Assembly (NCBI GenBank): GCA_903892365.1
Contig: CAITIF010000820.1
Coordinates: 1-5,475, forward strand
From: an uncultured Pirellula sp.
GTDB taxonomy: Bacteria; Planctomycetota; Planctomycetia; Pirellulales; Pirellulaceae
Direction of reading: 5' to 3'
DNA length: 5,475 nt
Part shown: positions 1-5,475 of the stretch, one piece after another
How the letters are laid out: each line of letters begins with the position of its first letter
Position numbering within the stretch: position 1 is the stretch's first letter
Translations under genes and position numbers: made by a program
The notes under the pieces: model-generated
The model's database searches: none
What the model was told of the DNA's origin: nothing
Seen by the model: the letters and a program-made list of their open reading frames with translations, nothing else

Positions 1-415
1 CTTTGGTTCCGATGATTTCGTCCGAACAGTCGAAGACTGCCACCAGACGAAATCCTTGTTGATCAAAGCCACGGTAACCCGACAAGGCTCGTCCAAGATT
101 TCCTGCTCCAACCAAAATGACATTCCAGGAACGATCGGTCCCCATGATCGATTGGATGGCTTGGGTTAAGCCCGCGATGTTGTAACCAACACCACGTTGT
201 CCAAACTGGCCAAAACAAGACAGGTCGCGTCTGACTTGAGAATCATTCAGGCCCAACCGCTTGGCGATGGCCCCGCTTTGAATTCGTTGCAAGCCCGCTC
301 TCTTTAATTGCTGAAGCTCGCGAAGGTAAAGGGCCAATCGCGTCACAGTGGCGACAGGGATATTTTGCGAACGATTCGTCTGGTTGGGACTCTCTTCGTT
401 AGCCAAGGGTTCCAT
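1..415 (-). CDS. rex: Redox-sensing transcriptional repressor Rex (partial, C-terminus outside window)
   Basis: Rex is a dimeric cytoplasmic repressor that leaves its operators when NADH binds, and so tunes respiration and fermentation genes to the NADH/NAD+ ratio. I translated 138 codons from the ATG at 415; the frame is still open at the window edge. Full-length Rex is usually about 210 residues, so roughly the last third is missing. Residues 22-90 are the winged-helix DNA-binding domain with the family signature LGLNDSQVRRDLSCFGQFG (residues 54-72) followed by RGVGYN (74-79). Residues 97-138 open the Rossmann fold: WNVILVGAGNLGRAL carries the GxGxxG nucleotide loop (103-108), and VAVFD (125-129) ends in the acidic residue expected near the NADH ribose. 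No in-frame start is visible between the preceding gene's stop and this ATG, and a purine-rich AGAAG lies just before it. It follows the large lipid enzyme by 49 bp with no terminator seen between them, suggesting one transcript. Identity is very sure. Confidence 0.95.
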   Translation of the reverse strand, partial: MEPLANEESPNQTNRSQNIPVATVTRLALYLRELQQLKRAGLQRIQSGAIAKRLGLNDSQVRRDLSCFGQFGQRGVGYNIAGLTQAIQSIMGTDRSWNVILVGAGNLGRALSGYRGFDQQGFRLVAVFDCSDEIIGTK

Positions 416-464
416 TTTTCTTCTGCCGCCGTTGTAGCAAACTTGGATGCCAGGACCTTGCGTA

Positions 465-3400
465 CTACGCCGACTTGCTATTATCTCGCCATTGCTGTTC
501 CGAAGGTGTCCGGAAATACTCTGGCGCAATGGCTCGAAGATGTTCAGCGCATTTGTCGACAGCGAACAAAATCTGTTGGTTGGTATGAGTCGAGTTGATG
601 AAGAACCGAAGCCTAGTCGCTGACTCTTCGACAGCGGGGTAAAGGATCGGTTGCACGTTAACACCTGATTCGATCATTCGTCGCGACAACTGAAGGGCAT
701 GCAAGGAGTTCCCCGTGATAACAGGAATCACCGCTGTTTCGCCGCTGCTGCCAGTATTCAAACCTCGCTTTTTCGCTTCGGTAAGGAATAGTCGCGAAGC
801 GTCCTTCAGACGAGTCACTCGTATCGGTTCTCGTTTGAGAACTTGCAATGAAGCGATCGCAGCGGCAGTGTTGGTCGGTGATAGCCCAACGCTAAAGACG
901 AACCCTGGCGCTGTGTACTTCAGGTATTCGACCAATTCTTTCTTACCAGCGATGTAACCACCGCACGAACCGAAAGACTTGCTCAGCGTTCCCATCCAAA
1001 TATCAACATCGCTGGGATTGATCCCAAAGTGCTCACCGATGCCGCGTCCATGAGCACCCATGGTGCCGATAGAATGAGCCTCGTCCACCATCAGCCAACA
1101 CTTGTGCTTCTTGCAAACCTCGATGAACTTGGGAAGATTTGGAAAATCCCCGTCCATGCTATAAACGCCTTCCACGATCACCAGCACTCGTCGATACCGA
1201 GTGCGGAGTTCAGTCAGCGCTTCGTCCAGAGCATTGTAATCATTGTGGGCAAATGCCCGCCGTCGGCTGCCCGACAAGATGGCACCTTGCACTATGCTAT
1301 TGTGCGAAAGAGCATCATGCAGAATCAAGTCTTGTTGCCCAACCATGTGCCCAATGACGGTTTCATTGGTCGAGTGTCCTCCGACGAGCACGATCGATTC
1401 CTCTACACCAATCCAATCGGCGATAGCTCGTTCCAACTGTCGGTGAATGTCTTTCTCACCACTGACAAGCCGCGATGCAGAGACGCTGGTGCCGTATTTC
1501 TTGACGGCATCGACGACTGCCTGCGTTACCGTCTCGTCGCCGCTCATTCCCAGGTAATTGTAGCTGGCGAAGCTGATCAATTGGCGGCCATCGACGGTGG
1601 TCGTATCGCGAGTCAAGCCTTCGTGCACGGAGAAATAAGGGTTGGGTAGCCCGGTCATTTCAAATTGGCCCATCGTCTGACGCAAGCGTCGATACTCGGG
1701 AATCAAATCGAAACGATAGTCCTCCGGCGCAACTTCACGTTCAACGGGTTCATCGGTACTTTCTTGTAACGCCCCAGCTCGAATGCGATCTTTACCGAAG
1801 TTCTCCTCGATGGCTTCAGCGATTTCGCGTACGGTTTCGATCTCTTGAAGAACATCTTCGGGGAATCGCCCTCCCACCGAGCTTTCAAGCACGTGAGCAA
1901 TCTGCAGGCGTTCCAAGCTGTCCAGGCCTAAATCGACGACGATGTTTGTATCCAAGTCCAGTAGCTTTGCGCGTTCTTGCGCGACACTCTTCACCGCACG
2001 CTTGACCAGTTCCACCACTTCGTTATTGGGTGGCCGATTTTTCTTTTGTCGTACGGATGAAGCGTACGAGTCCTTTTTGCCAAAGTCGGAACGGATTTCA
2101 TCGACGGTCGCGGCCGCAATCATGGGTGCTTGCTCAGGCAGGCTTTCATCCCATGACAACCATTGATGAACAATCCGCAGATTTCCTTCACGGAAATCCC
2201 GCAAGCAGGCATGGCGTTGGATCTTGCCTGAGGACGTCCGTGGCAACGATCCATGGCGCACCAGAACGACCGCGTCAGGAGGCAGTTCGTGACCTTGAGT
2301 CACACTTTTTCGAATGGCTTGAACGACAGGGCCCCAGTCCGATTCTAAAGAACGATGGACCTCGACAGCAATGATCAATCTCTCACGAGGTCCGGAATCA
2401 TCCGCGAACGCTGCGGCGGCCGAAGAGGAAATGGATTCGTGACACTCTTCGACTGTTTGTTCTATGTCCTGAGGGTAACGGTTAACGCCTCGTACAATGA
2501 TCAGGTCTTTCACCCGGCCAGCTACGTACAATTGACCGTCGCTCCAAAAACCTAAATCGCCTGTTCGCAGATAAGGGCCTTCACCGTCAGCGGTAACCGC
2601 TTGGAAATTGGCCTGCGACAGTTCTTCTTTTTCCCAATACCCTTTCCCAACGCTGGGGCTTTGAATCCAAATCTCGCCGATCGCCTGATCTTCAAGTGGT
2701 TTCAGGGTTTGTGTATCAACGATCAATACAGATTCATTATCGGTAGCTCGACCGCAGCCGACCAAACATCGGGACTCTTCAGCATCCTCATGGACCAGCT
2801 TCACCATGCGAGCGTCCAGACAGCGACTGTCAAAGGTCTTCATCACCGGCGGCGAATGTCTCGGACCACCCGTAACGATCAAAGTCGTTTCCGCCATTCC
2901 GTAGCAAGGAAAATGAGACGAGTGCGAAAAGCCGACTCGCTCGAACTTCCGAGTGAACTGTTCTAGTGTACTGGCTCGAATAGGTTCCGCTCCATTGAAC
3001 GCAAGCGTCCAGGAACTTAAGTCCAGCCCTTGCATTTCCTCTTCTGTTACTTTGTCGACACACAACTGGTAAGCAAAGTTGGGCCCACCGCTGGTCGAGG
3101 CTTGGTACTTTGTGATTGCCTTGAGCCAACGCACAGGGCGTTGCATAAACGACATGGGGCTCATCAGAACCATACTCAGTCCCATATACATGGGGGACAA
3201 CACGCCACCCACCAAGCCCATATCGTGATACATGGGCAACCAACTGACACCGATGGCTTGATTTGATTCTTCGAACAGGTCAGCGATCATCTCGCAATTG
3301 CGAATTAAGTTCGAATGGGTGAGCATCACACCTTTGGGCTGGCCAGTTGACCCCGATGTGTACTGAAGAACAGCCAAGTCGGAACTTGGAATCGGCATCT

Positions 3401-3929
3401 CCGAAAATTGAATCGCTTGCGATCGATCCACTCCGTTGGTTGCGATCAACTGCAAAGATCCAGTTTCTTGCTTGGTGGATTCGTCCTTGGCAATTTGAGA
3501 AATCGTGTCGCTTGTTGTGAGCGCGAATGCAGCCTGACAATCTTGAGCAATGCCTTGAATCCGAGCACCCTTGCGGCTTCGACGCGGTGGGTACGCGGGA
3601 ACACAGATGCATCCCGCATACAAACAGCCGAAAAATCCAGAAACGAACTCGTCTGCACCAGGCGGATAAAGCAACAAGCCACGAGAGCCAGGCTTATTCG
3701 TCTCCAGGATCTTGACCGCGATGGCGCGGGCCACGTGATCCAGTTCCGCGAAGGTGATGGACGTGTCAGCATCCGTCTCACCATCGGTATAGTAATATGC
3801 AACCTTGTTCGGCTGAGTGTTCGCCCAATACCGCAAGACATCCACTAAAGTTGACTTCGGTGGTGTAAACGGGGCATGAAAACGGGTCAGGTCCAACACA
3901 AATATTTCCCTCAGTGATATCAACGTCAT
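465..3929 (-). CDS. FAAL-ACP-alpha-oxoamine synthase fusion enzyme (long-chain aminoketone synthase-like)
   Basis: This 1154-residue protein has three domains. Residues 25-590 are a fatty acyl-AMP ligase: PAYPP (111-115), ATP loop YTSGSTGQPKG (190-200), MYHDMGLVGG (233-242), YGMAETT (343-349), a FAAL-type insertion near 352-372, RTGDLGF (455-461), GRVKDLIIVRG (471-481) and LPRTSSGKIQR (562-572, K569). Residues 635-710 are an acyl carrier domain with DLGLDSLE and phosphopantetheine serine S671. Residues 740-1136 are an alpha-oxoamine synthase of the BioF/KBL/serine palmitoyltransferase family: NYLG (791-794), SHNS with H876, VDEAHS (948-953, D949 and H952) and TLSKSFG with Schiff-base lysine K984. 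Inferred reaction: fatty acid plus ATP gives acyl-AMP, then acyl-ACP in cis, then decarboxylative condensation with an amino acid (serine, glycine or alanine; not decidable here) to a 2-amino-3-ketone. All catalytic residues I looked for are present. No signal peptide or membrane segment is evident. The ATG at 3929 has a poor ribosome site; GTG at 3899 is a competing start. Confidence 0.93.
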   Translation of the reverse strand: MTLISLREIFVLDLTRFHAPFTPPKSTLVDVLRYWANTQPNKVAYYYTDGETDADTSITFAELDHVARAIAVKILETNKPGSRGLLLYPPGADEFVSGFFGCLYAGCICVPAYPPRRSRKGARIQGIAQDCQAAFALTTSDTISQIAKDESTKQETGSLQLIATNGVDRSQAIQFSEMPIPSSDLAVLQYTSGSTGQPKGVMLTHSNLIRNCEMIADLFEESNQAIGVSWLPMYHDMGLVGGVLSPMYMGLSMVLMSPMSFMQRPVRWLKAITKYQASTSGGPNFAYQLCVDKVTEEEMQGLDLSSWTLAFNGAEPIRASTLEQFTRKFERVGFSHSSHFPCYGMAETTLIVTGGPRHSPPVMKTFDSRCLDARMVKLVHEDAEESRCLVGCGRATDNESVLIVDTQTLKPLEDQAIGEIWIQSPSVGKGYWEKEELSQANFQAVTADGEGPYLRTGDLGFWSDGQLYVAGRVKDLIIVRGVNRYPQDIEQTVEECHESISSSAAAAFADDSGPRERLIIAVEVHRSLESDWGPVVQAIRKSVTQGHELPPDAVVLVRHGSLPRTSSGKIQRHACLRDFREGNLRIVHQWLSWDESLPEQAPMIAAATVDEIRSDFGKKDSYASSVRQKKNRPPNNEVVELVKRAVKSVAQERAKLLDLDTNIVVDLGLDSLERLQIAHVLESSVGGRFPEDVLQEIETVREIAEAIEENFGKDRIRAGALQESTDEPVEREVAPEDYRFDLIPEYRRLRQTMGQFEMTGLPNPYFSVHEGLTRDTTTVDGRQLISFASYNYLGMSGDETVTQAVVDAVKKYGTSVSASRLVSGEKDIHRQLERAIADWIGVEESIVLVGGHSTNETVIGHMVGQQDLILHDALSHNSIVQGAILSGSRRRAFAHNDYNALDEALTELRTRYRRVLVIVEGVYSMDGDFPNLPKFIEVCKKHKCWLMVDEAHSIGTMGAHGRGIGEHFGINPSDVDIWMGTLSKSFGSCGGYIAGKKELVEYLKYTAPGFVFSVGLSPTNTAAAIASLQVLKREPIRVTRLKDASRLFLTEAKKRGLNTGSSGETAVIPVITGNSLHALQLSRRMIESGVNVQPILYPAVEESATRLRFFINSTHTNQQILFAVDKCAEHLRAIAPEYFRTPSEQQWRDNSKSA
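3907..3912 (-). promoter_or_regulatory. Possible Shine-Dalgarno for an alternative start of the fusion gene
   Basis: Read on the minus strand, GAGGGA lies 7 bases before an in-frame GTG (3899-3897) and 10 before a TTG (3896-3894). The ATG at 3929 is preceded by GCCAGCAGTCAA, which has no SD-like run. Starting at GTG would remove 10 residues that lie before the FAAL core, so no conserved motif would be lost. I kept the ATG as the annotated start because some bacteria of this type initiate without a strong SD. Confidence 0.4.
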
Positions 3930-4083
3930 TTGACTGCTGGCAGTTCAATGGGTTATCGGACATTGTTTATACCTGCTATTCGGCAAACTCGGTACACCCT
4001 ATTTCTTAACCATACCACCCATCCTTCCAGACCAAAAAGTATCACAACCTGCAAAATCGCAGGAACAATGGGGATAAAAGCAC

Positions 4084-4112
4084 TTGTGATTGACAAACCT
4101 GGTCGATATACT
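4084..4112 (+). promoter_or_regulatory. Candidate sigma70-type promoter for rplM-rpsI
   Basis: TTGTGA (4084-4089) and TATACT (4107-4112) are separated by 17 bases, the ideal spacing for a vegetative promoter; each hexamer differs from consensus at one or two positions. Transcription would start near 4119, giving a leader of about 105 bases that contains the hairpin at 4153-4200. A closer match to the -35 consensus, TTGACA at 4090-4095, is only 11 bases from this -10 and so is badly spaced. Promoter rules in this lineage are poorly known, so this remains a candidate. Confidence 0.4.
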
Positions 4113-4152
4113 CTGCCCCTCACAATCTTTGACTGGACAGATTTTTCATGTG

Positions 4153-4200
4153 TTTTCGTGCCCTCTCGCAACGCGTTTTGCTGGCTGCGAGCCACGAAAA
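4153..4200 (+). promoter_or_regulatory. Hairpin in the rplM 5' leader, possible L13 autoregulatory structure
   Basis: TTTTCGTG (4153-4160) pairs perfectly with CACGAAAA (4193-4200), and inside it CTCGCA (4165-4170) pairs with TGCGAG (4186-4191). That makes 14 base pairs interrupted by an asymmetric internal loop (CCCT against a single C) and closed by a 15-base loop. It ends 13 bases before the SD of rplM. It is not followed by a T-run, so it is not a simple terminator. L13 leaders that let the protein control its own mRNA are known in other bacteria; whether this one acts that way is inference. Confidence 0.5.
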
Positions 4201-4213
4201 TATTGGGAAATTG

Positions 4214-4218
4214 AAGGA
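4214..4218 (+). promoter_or_regulatory. Ribosome binding site of rplM
   Basis: AAGGA (within GAAGGAAT) lies 6 bases before the ATG at 4225. It is the clearest Shine-Dalgarno in the window and fixes the rplM start. Confidence 0.75.
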
Positions 4219-4224
4219 ATTTAA

Positions 4225-4677
4225 ATGGTAGCACAACCGAAAACAACTGTAGCAAAGCCAGGCTTGGTAGAACAAAAGTGGTATCTAGTCGATGCGACCG
4301 ACCTGATTTTGGGTCGATTGGCTAGCGACATTGCAATGATTTTGATGGGAAAACATCGCCCAGAATACACGGCTCACGTTGATACAGGCGAATTTGTTGT
4401 CGTTATCAACGCGGAAAAGGTTGTCATGACCGGCAACAAGCTCAAGGTTCGACACTACGCTTGGTATAACGGCTACCATCGCCAGAAAATGGAAAGCTAC
4501 GCAGAACGCCTAGAACGCAAGCCAACCGATTTGGTCACCATGGCTGTCAAGCGAATGCTTCCTAAGAATGCCCTCGGAAGGCACATGCTTGCAAAACTAA
4601 AGGTGTACGCTGGCAGCGAACATCCTCACCAAGCACAACAACCGAAGCTAACCGAAATGGGTCAGAAGGCCAGTTAA
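4225..4677 (+). CDS. rplM: Large ribosomal subunit protein L13 (uL13)
   Basis: L13 is an early-assembly protein of the 50S subunit that binds 23S rRNA. The 150-residue product matches the family along its length: WYLVDATDLILGRLAS (19-34), LMGKHRPEYTAHVDTGEFV (40-58), VINAEKVVMTGNK (60-72), AVKRMLPKNALGRHM (107-121) and the end motif VYAGSEHPHQAQQP (127-140). Bacterial L13 is usually near 142-150 residues, so it is full length; there are only about four extra residues before the WYLVDA motif compared with E. coli. The start is set by the AAGGA ribosome site 6 bases upstream. It is the first gene of the conserved rplM-rpsI pair, with 71 bases to rpsI. A structured leader precedes it, and feedback control by L13 is possible. 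Nothing suggests truncation or transfer. Confidence 0.98.
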   Translation: MVAQPKTTVAKPGLVEQKWYLVDATDLILGRLASDIAMILMGKHRPEYTAHVDTGEFVVVINAEKVVMTGNKLKVRHYAWYNGYHRQKMESYAERLERKPTDLVTMAVKRMLPKNALGRHMLAKLKVYAGSEHPHQAQQPKLTEMGQKAS

Positions 4678-4748
4678 TCACAACTTGCCCTCAAAGTAAC
4701 TTTCGTCGATTCACGACTTATTCAAAGTAATTCAAAAGAACTTTCCAA

Positions 4749-5162
4749 ATGCTTGCAGGCAAAAAAGACAAAATCAGTGGTGAGAGCCTAGGTACCGGCC
4801 GCCGCAAAAGCGCAGTTGCTCGGGTTCGAATCAAAGCTGGTGCTGGCAAGATCACGGTGAACGACCGCGAATTTGAACAATACTTCGTTAACGATTCCGA
4901 GCGAGTACTGGTCCTCCAAACTTTGGACCATGTCGGTCATCGCGACAAGGTGGACGTTTTTGTCCGAGTTGCCGGCGGCGGAACCATCGCCCAGGCAGGC
5001 GCTATCCGCATGGGATTAGCCCGAGCTCTCGTGAGCCTTAGCGAAGAAAACTTCCTACCGCTTCGAAGCGATGGATTCTTGACTCGCGATTCACGAATGA
5101 AGGAACGCAAGAAGTACGGCCTACGCGGTGCTCGTCGTGGCGTCCAGTTCTCCAAGCGTTAA
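4749..5162 (+). CDS. rpsI: Small ribosomal subunit protein S9 (uS9)
   Basis: S9 sits in the head of the 30S subunit, and its C-terminal tail reaches the P-site tRNA. The 137-residue product shows the family pattern: GTGRRKSAVARVRI (16-29), GAGKITVN (31-38), VAGGGTIAQAGAIRMGLARAL (start at 74), the signature LRSDGFLTRDSRMKERKKYG (105-124) and the conserved basic tail QFSKR (133-137), whose last Lys-Arg is the part known to contact tRNA. Length is normal for bacterial S9. The start codon has only a weak purine run, AAAAGAA at 4734-4740, 8 bases before it; with the 71-base gap after rplM, translation here is probably not tightly coupled to rplM. A strong terminator begins 22 bases after the stop, so this closes the operon. 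Confidence 0.98.
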   Translation: MLAGKKDKISGESLGTGRRKSAVARVRIKAGAGKITVNDREFEQYFVNDSERVLVLQTLDHVGHRDKVDVFVRVAGGGTIAQAGAIRMGLARALVSLSEENFLPLRSDGFLTRDSRMKERKKYGLRGARRGVQFSKR

Positions 5163-5184
5163 TTGGATCCTTTTCAAAGCTATC

Positions 5185-5214
5185 AAAACCCAACGCATCG
5201 CGTTGGGTTTTTTT
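5185..5214 (+). terminator. Rho-independent terminator of rplM-rpsI
   Basis: AAAACCCAACGC (5185-5196) pairs with GCGTTGGGTTTT (5200-5211) around the 3-base loop ATC, a perfect 12-bp stem whose upper eight pairs (5189-5196 with 5200-5207) are GC-rich. The T-run covers 5208-5214. It starts 22 bases after the rpsI stop. The four A residues on the left give a short T-run on the other strand, so weak function in reverse is conceivable. Confidence 0.93.
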
Positions 5215-5217
5215 ACG

Positions 5218-5283
5218 CAATGTAGAACAGTTGTCCTCAACTGTTCATGAAGCTTGCAACCAATCCCCCAGCTCAAGTCACAG
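5218..5283. repeat. 66-bp intergenic direct repeat, copy 1
   Basis: Positions 5218-5283 match 5405-5470 base for base with three substitutions (63 of 66 identical) and no gap. The unit begins CAATGTAGAACAG, contains a hairpin, then TTCATGAAGCTTG, and ends in AATCCCCCAGCTCAAGTCACAG. Copy 1 starts 3 bases after the T-run of the rpsI terminator. It has no open frame or tRNA-like fold that I can see. After 5283 the copies diverge: TCGCTGGCAC follows here and GCACA follows copy 2, as if six bases were gained or lost. Confidence 0.9.
5225..5246. repeat. Perfect 9-bp hairpin inside repeat copy 1
   Basis: GAACAGTTG (5225-5233) and CAACTGTTC (5238-5246) are exact reverse complements around the 4-base loop TCCT. 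In copy 2 one base of the right arm is changed (A to T at 5427), leaving a single T-T mismatch in the stem. There is no T-run, so it does not look like a terminator. Confidence 0.85.
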
Positions 5284-5404
5284 TCGCTGGCACTTTCCCC
5301 CAGTAATCAAGCACCCAAAACGCAACAGAAGCGTTGAATTCTAATTACGACCGTCGGGATCGAGGCCCAGCCCACAGTTCCAAGCAGTTGAGACAACTGC
5401 TCTA
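5284..5404. other. Spacer between the two repeat copies, no gene
   Basis: These 121 bases carry no credible coding frame. They include a possible degenerate echo of the repeat end (TCCCCCAG at 5296-5303 followed by ATCAAGCAC, compare TCCCCCAGCTCAAGTCAC) and a small AACGC/GCGTT hairpin (5319-5335). The last part (5383 onward) forms palindromes that run into copy 2. Confidence 0.6.
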
Positions 5405-5420
5405 CAATGTAGAACAGTTG
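5383..5420. repeat. Overlapping palindromes at the left edge of repeat copy 2
   Basis: AGCAGTTG (5383-5390) and CAACTGCT (5394-5401) form a perfect 8-bp hairpin around AGA. The right arm is re-used in a second palindrome centred on A5407: CAACTGCTCTACA (5394-5406) opposite TGTAGAACAGTTG (5408-5420), 12 of 13 positions complementary. The two folds exclude each other as RNA. Confidence 0.85.
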
Positions 5421-5470
5421 TCCTCATCTGTTCATGAAGCTTGAAGCCAATCCCCCAGCTCAAGTCACAG
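5405..5470. repeat. 66-bp intergenic direct repeat, copy 2
   Basis: This is the second copy of the unit at 5218-5283, offset by 187 bases, with changes at 5427, 5436-5440 (two substitutions) and none elsewhere. Unlike copy 1 it is flanked on the left by a complementary CTACA arm. The window ends 5 bases after it, so more copies may follow. Confidence 0.88.
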
Positions 5471-5475
5471 GCACA

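Larger units (their letters stand above)
3930..4224. other. Divergent intergenic region between the fusion gene and rplM
   Basis: These 295 bases separate two genes transcribed away from each other, so promoters for both should lie here. Open frames of 94 and 100 codons cross it on opposite strands, but neither resembles a known protein. Visible elements are a sigma70-like promoter toward rplM, a hairpin leader and SD before rplM, a dyad of CCTGC and GCAGG around a 6-base centre (4048-4063), and scattered TTGTGA/TCACAA words. Toward the minus-strand gene I see only an isolated TATAAA (3971-3966) with no convincing -35 partner. Confidence 0.7.

Noticed and set aside
308..598. 96-codon open frame on the plus strand
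   Set aside because: It overlaps the start of rex and the 3' end of the fusion gene in antisense; no protein family features.
1029..1649. 206-codon open frame on the plus strand
   Set aside because: It lies wholly antisense to the AOS domain, and its translation shows no recognisable motif, while the minus strand encodes clear catalytic residues here.
4090..4112. TTGACA with TATACT as the rplM promoter
   Set aside because: The spacer is only 11 bases; TTGTGA at 4084 gives the proper 17-base spacing with the same -10.
3930..4255. 94-codon plus-strand and 100-codon minus-strand frames in the divergent region
   Set aside because: They overlap each other on opposite strands; the minus-strand one also runs through the rplM start and leader. 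Neither has a recognisable domain.
4678..4748. rplM-rpsI gap: TCAAAGTAA occurs twice (4691-4699, 4722-4730) and GTCG/CGAC forms a 4-bp stem (4705-4717)
   Set aside because: The words are short and AT-rich, so chance is a fair explanation; there is no T-run or SD logic attached to them.
5218..5470. CRISPR array
   Set aside because: Only two repeat copies are seen, the 66-bp unit is too long and the 121-bp spacer far outside the normal range; no cas gene is nearby.

Overview
The window looks like chromosomal DNA from a bacterium of roughly 50% GC. A Planctomycetota member, perhaps a Rhodopirellula-like Pirellulaceae, is my best guess. That rests on the overall look of the proteins, the uneven Shine-Dalgarno signals and the very large lipid-type fusion enzyme. 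It is an inference, not a search result.

Left half, minus strand. Reading leftward from position 3929 there is one 1154-residue multidomain enzyme. Its order is a fatty acyl-AMP ligase (FAAL) domain, an acyl carrier protein (ACP) domain and a PLP-dependent alpha-oxoamine synthase (AOS) domain. The architecture predicts a self-contained pathway on one chain: a free fatty acid is activated with ATP, loaded on the built-in ACP, then condensed with an amino acid with loss of CO2 to give a long-chain 2-amino-3-ketone, the kind of product that starts sphingoid bases. Forty-nine bases further on, in the same direction, begins the N-terminal two thirds of the NADH-sensing repressor Rex, cut by the window edge. 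The two are probably co-transcribed.

Centre. A 295-bp divergent region separates this unit from the ribosomal protein operon rplM-rpsI on the plus strand. It holds a sigma70-like promoter candidate, Rex-half-site-like TTGTGA/TCACAA words, a small dyad and a two-segment hairpin just before the rplM ribosome binding site. That hairpin could be an autoregulatory leader.

Right end. rplM (L13) and rpsI (S9) are intact and are followed by a textbook intrinsic terminator. Beyond it, the last 260 bases hold no gene. They contain a 66-bp direct repeat present twice (3 mismatches, 187-bp period), whose start is a hairpin, plus overlapping palindromes made from the same CAGTTG/CAACTG words. This looks like a dispersed intergenic repeat family and is the least explained DNA in the window.
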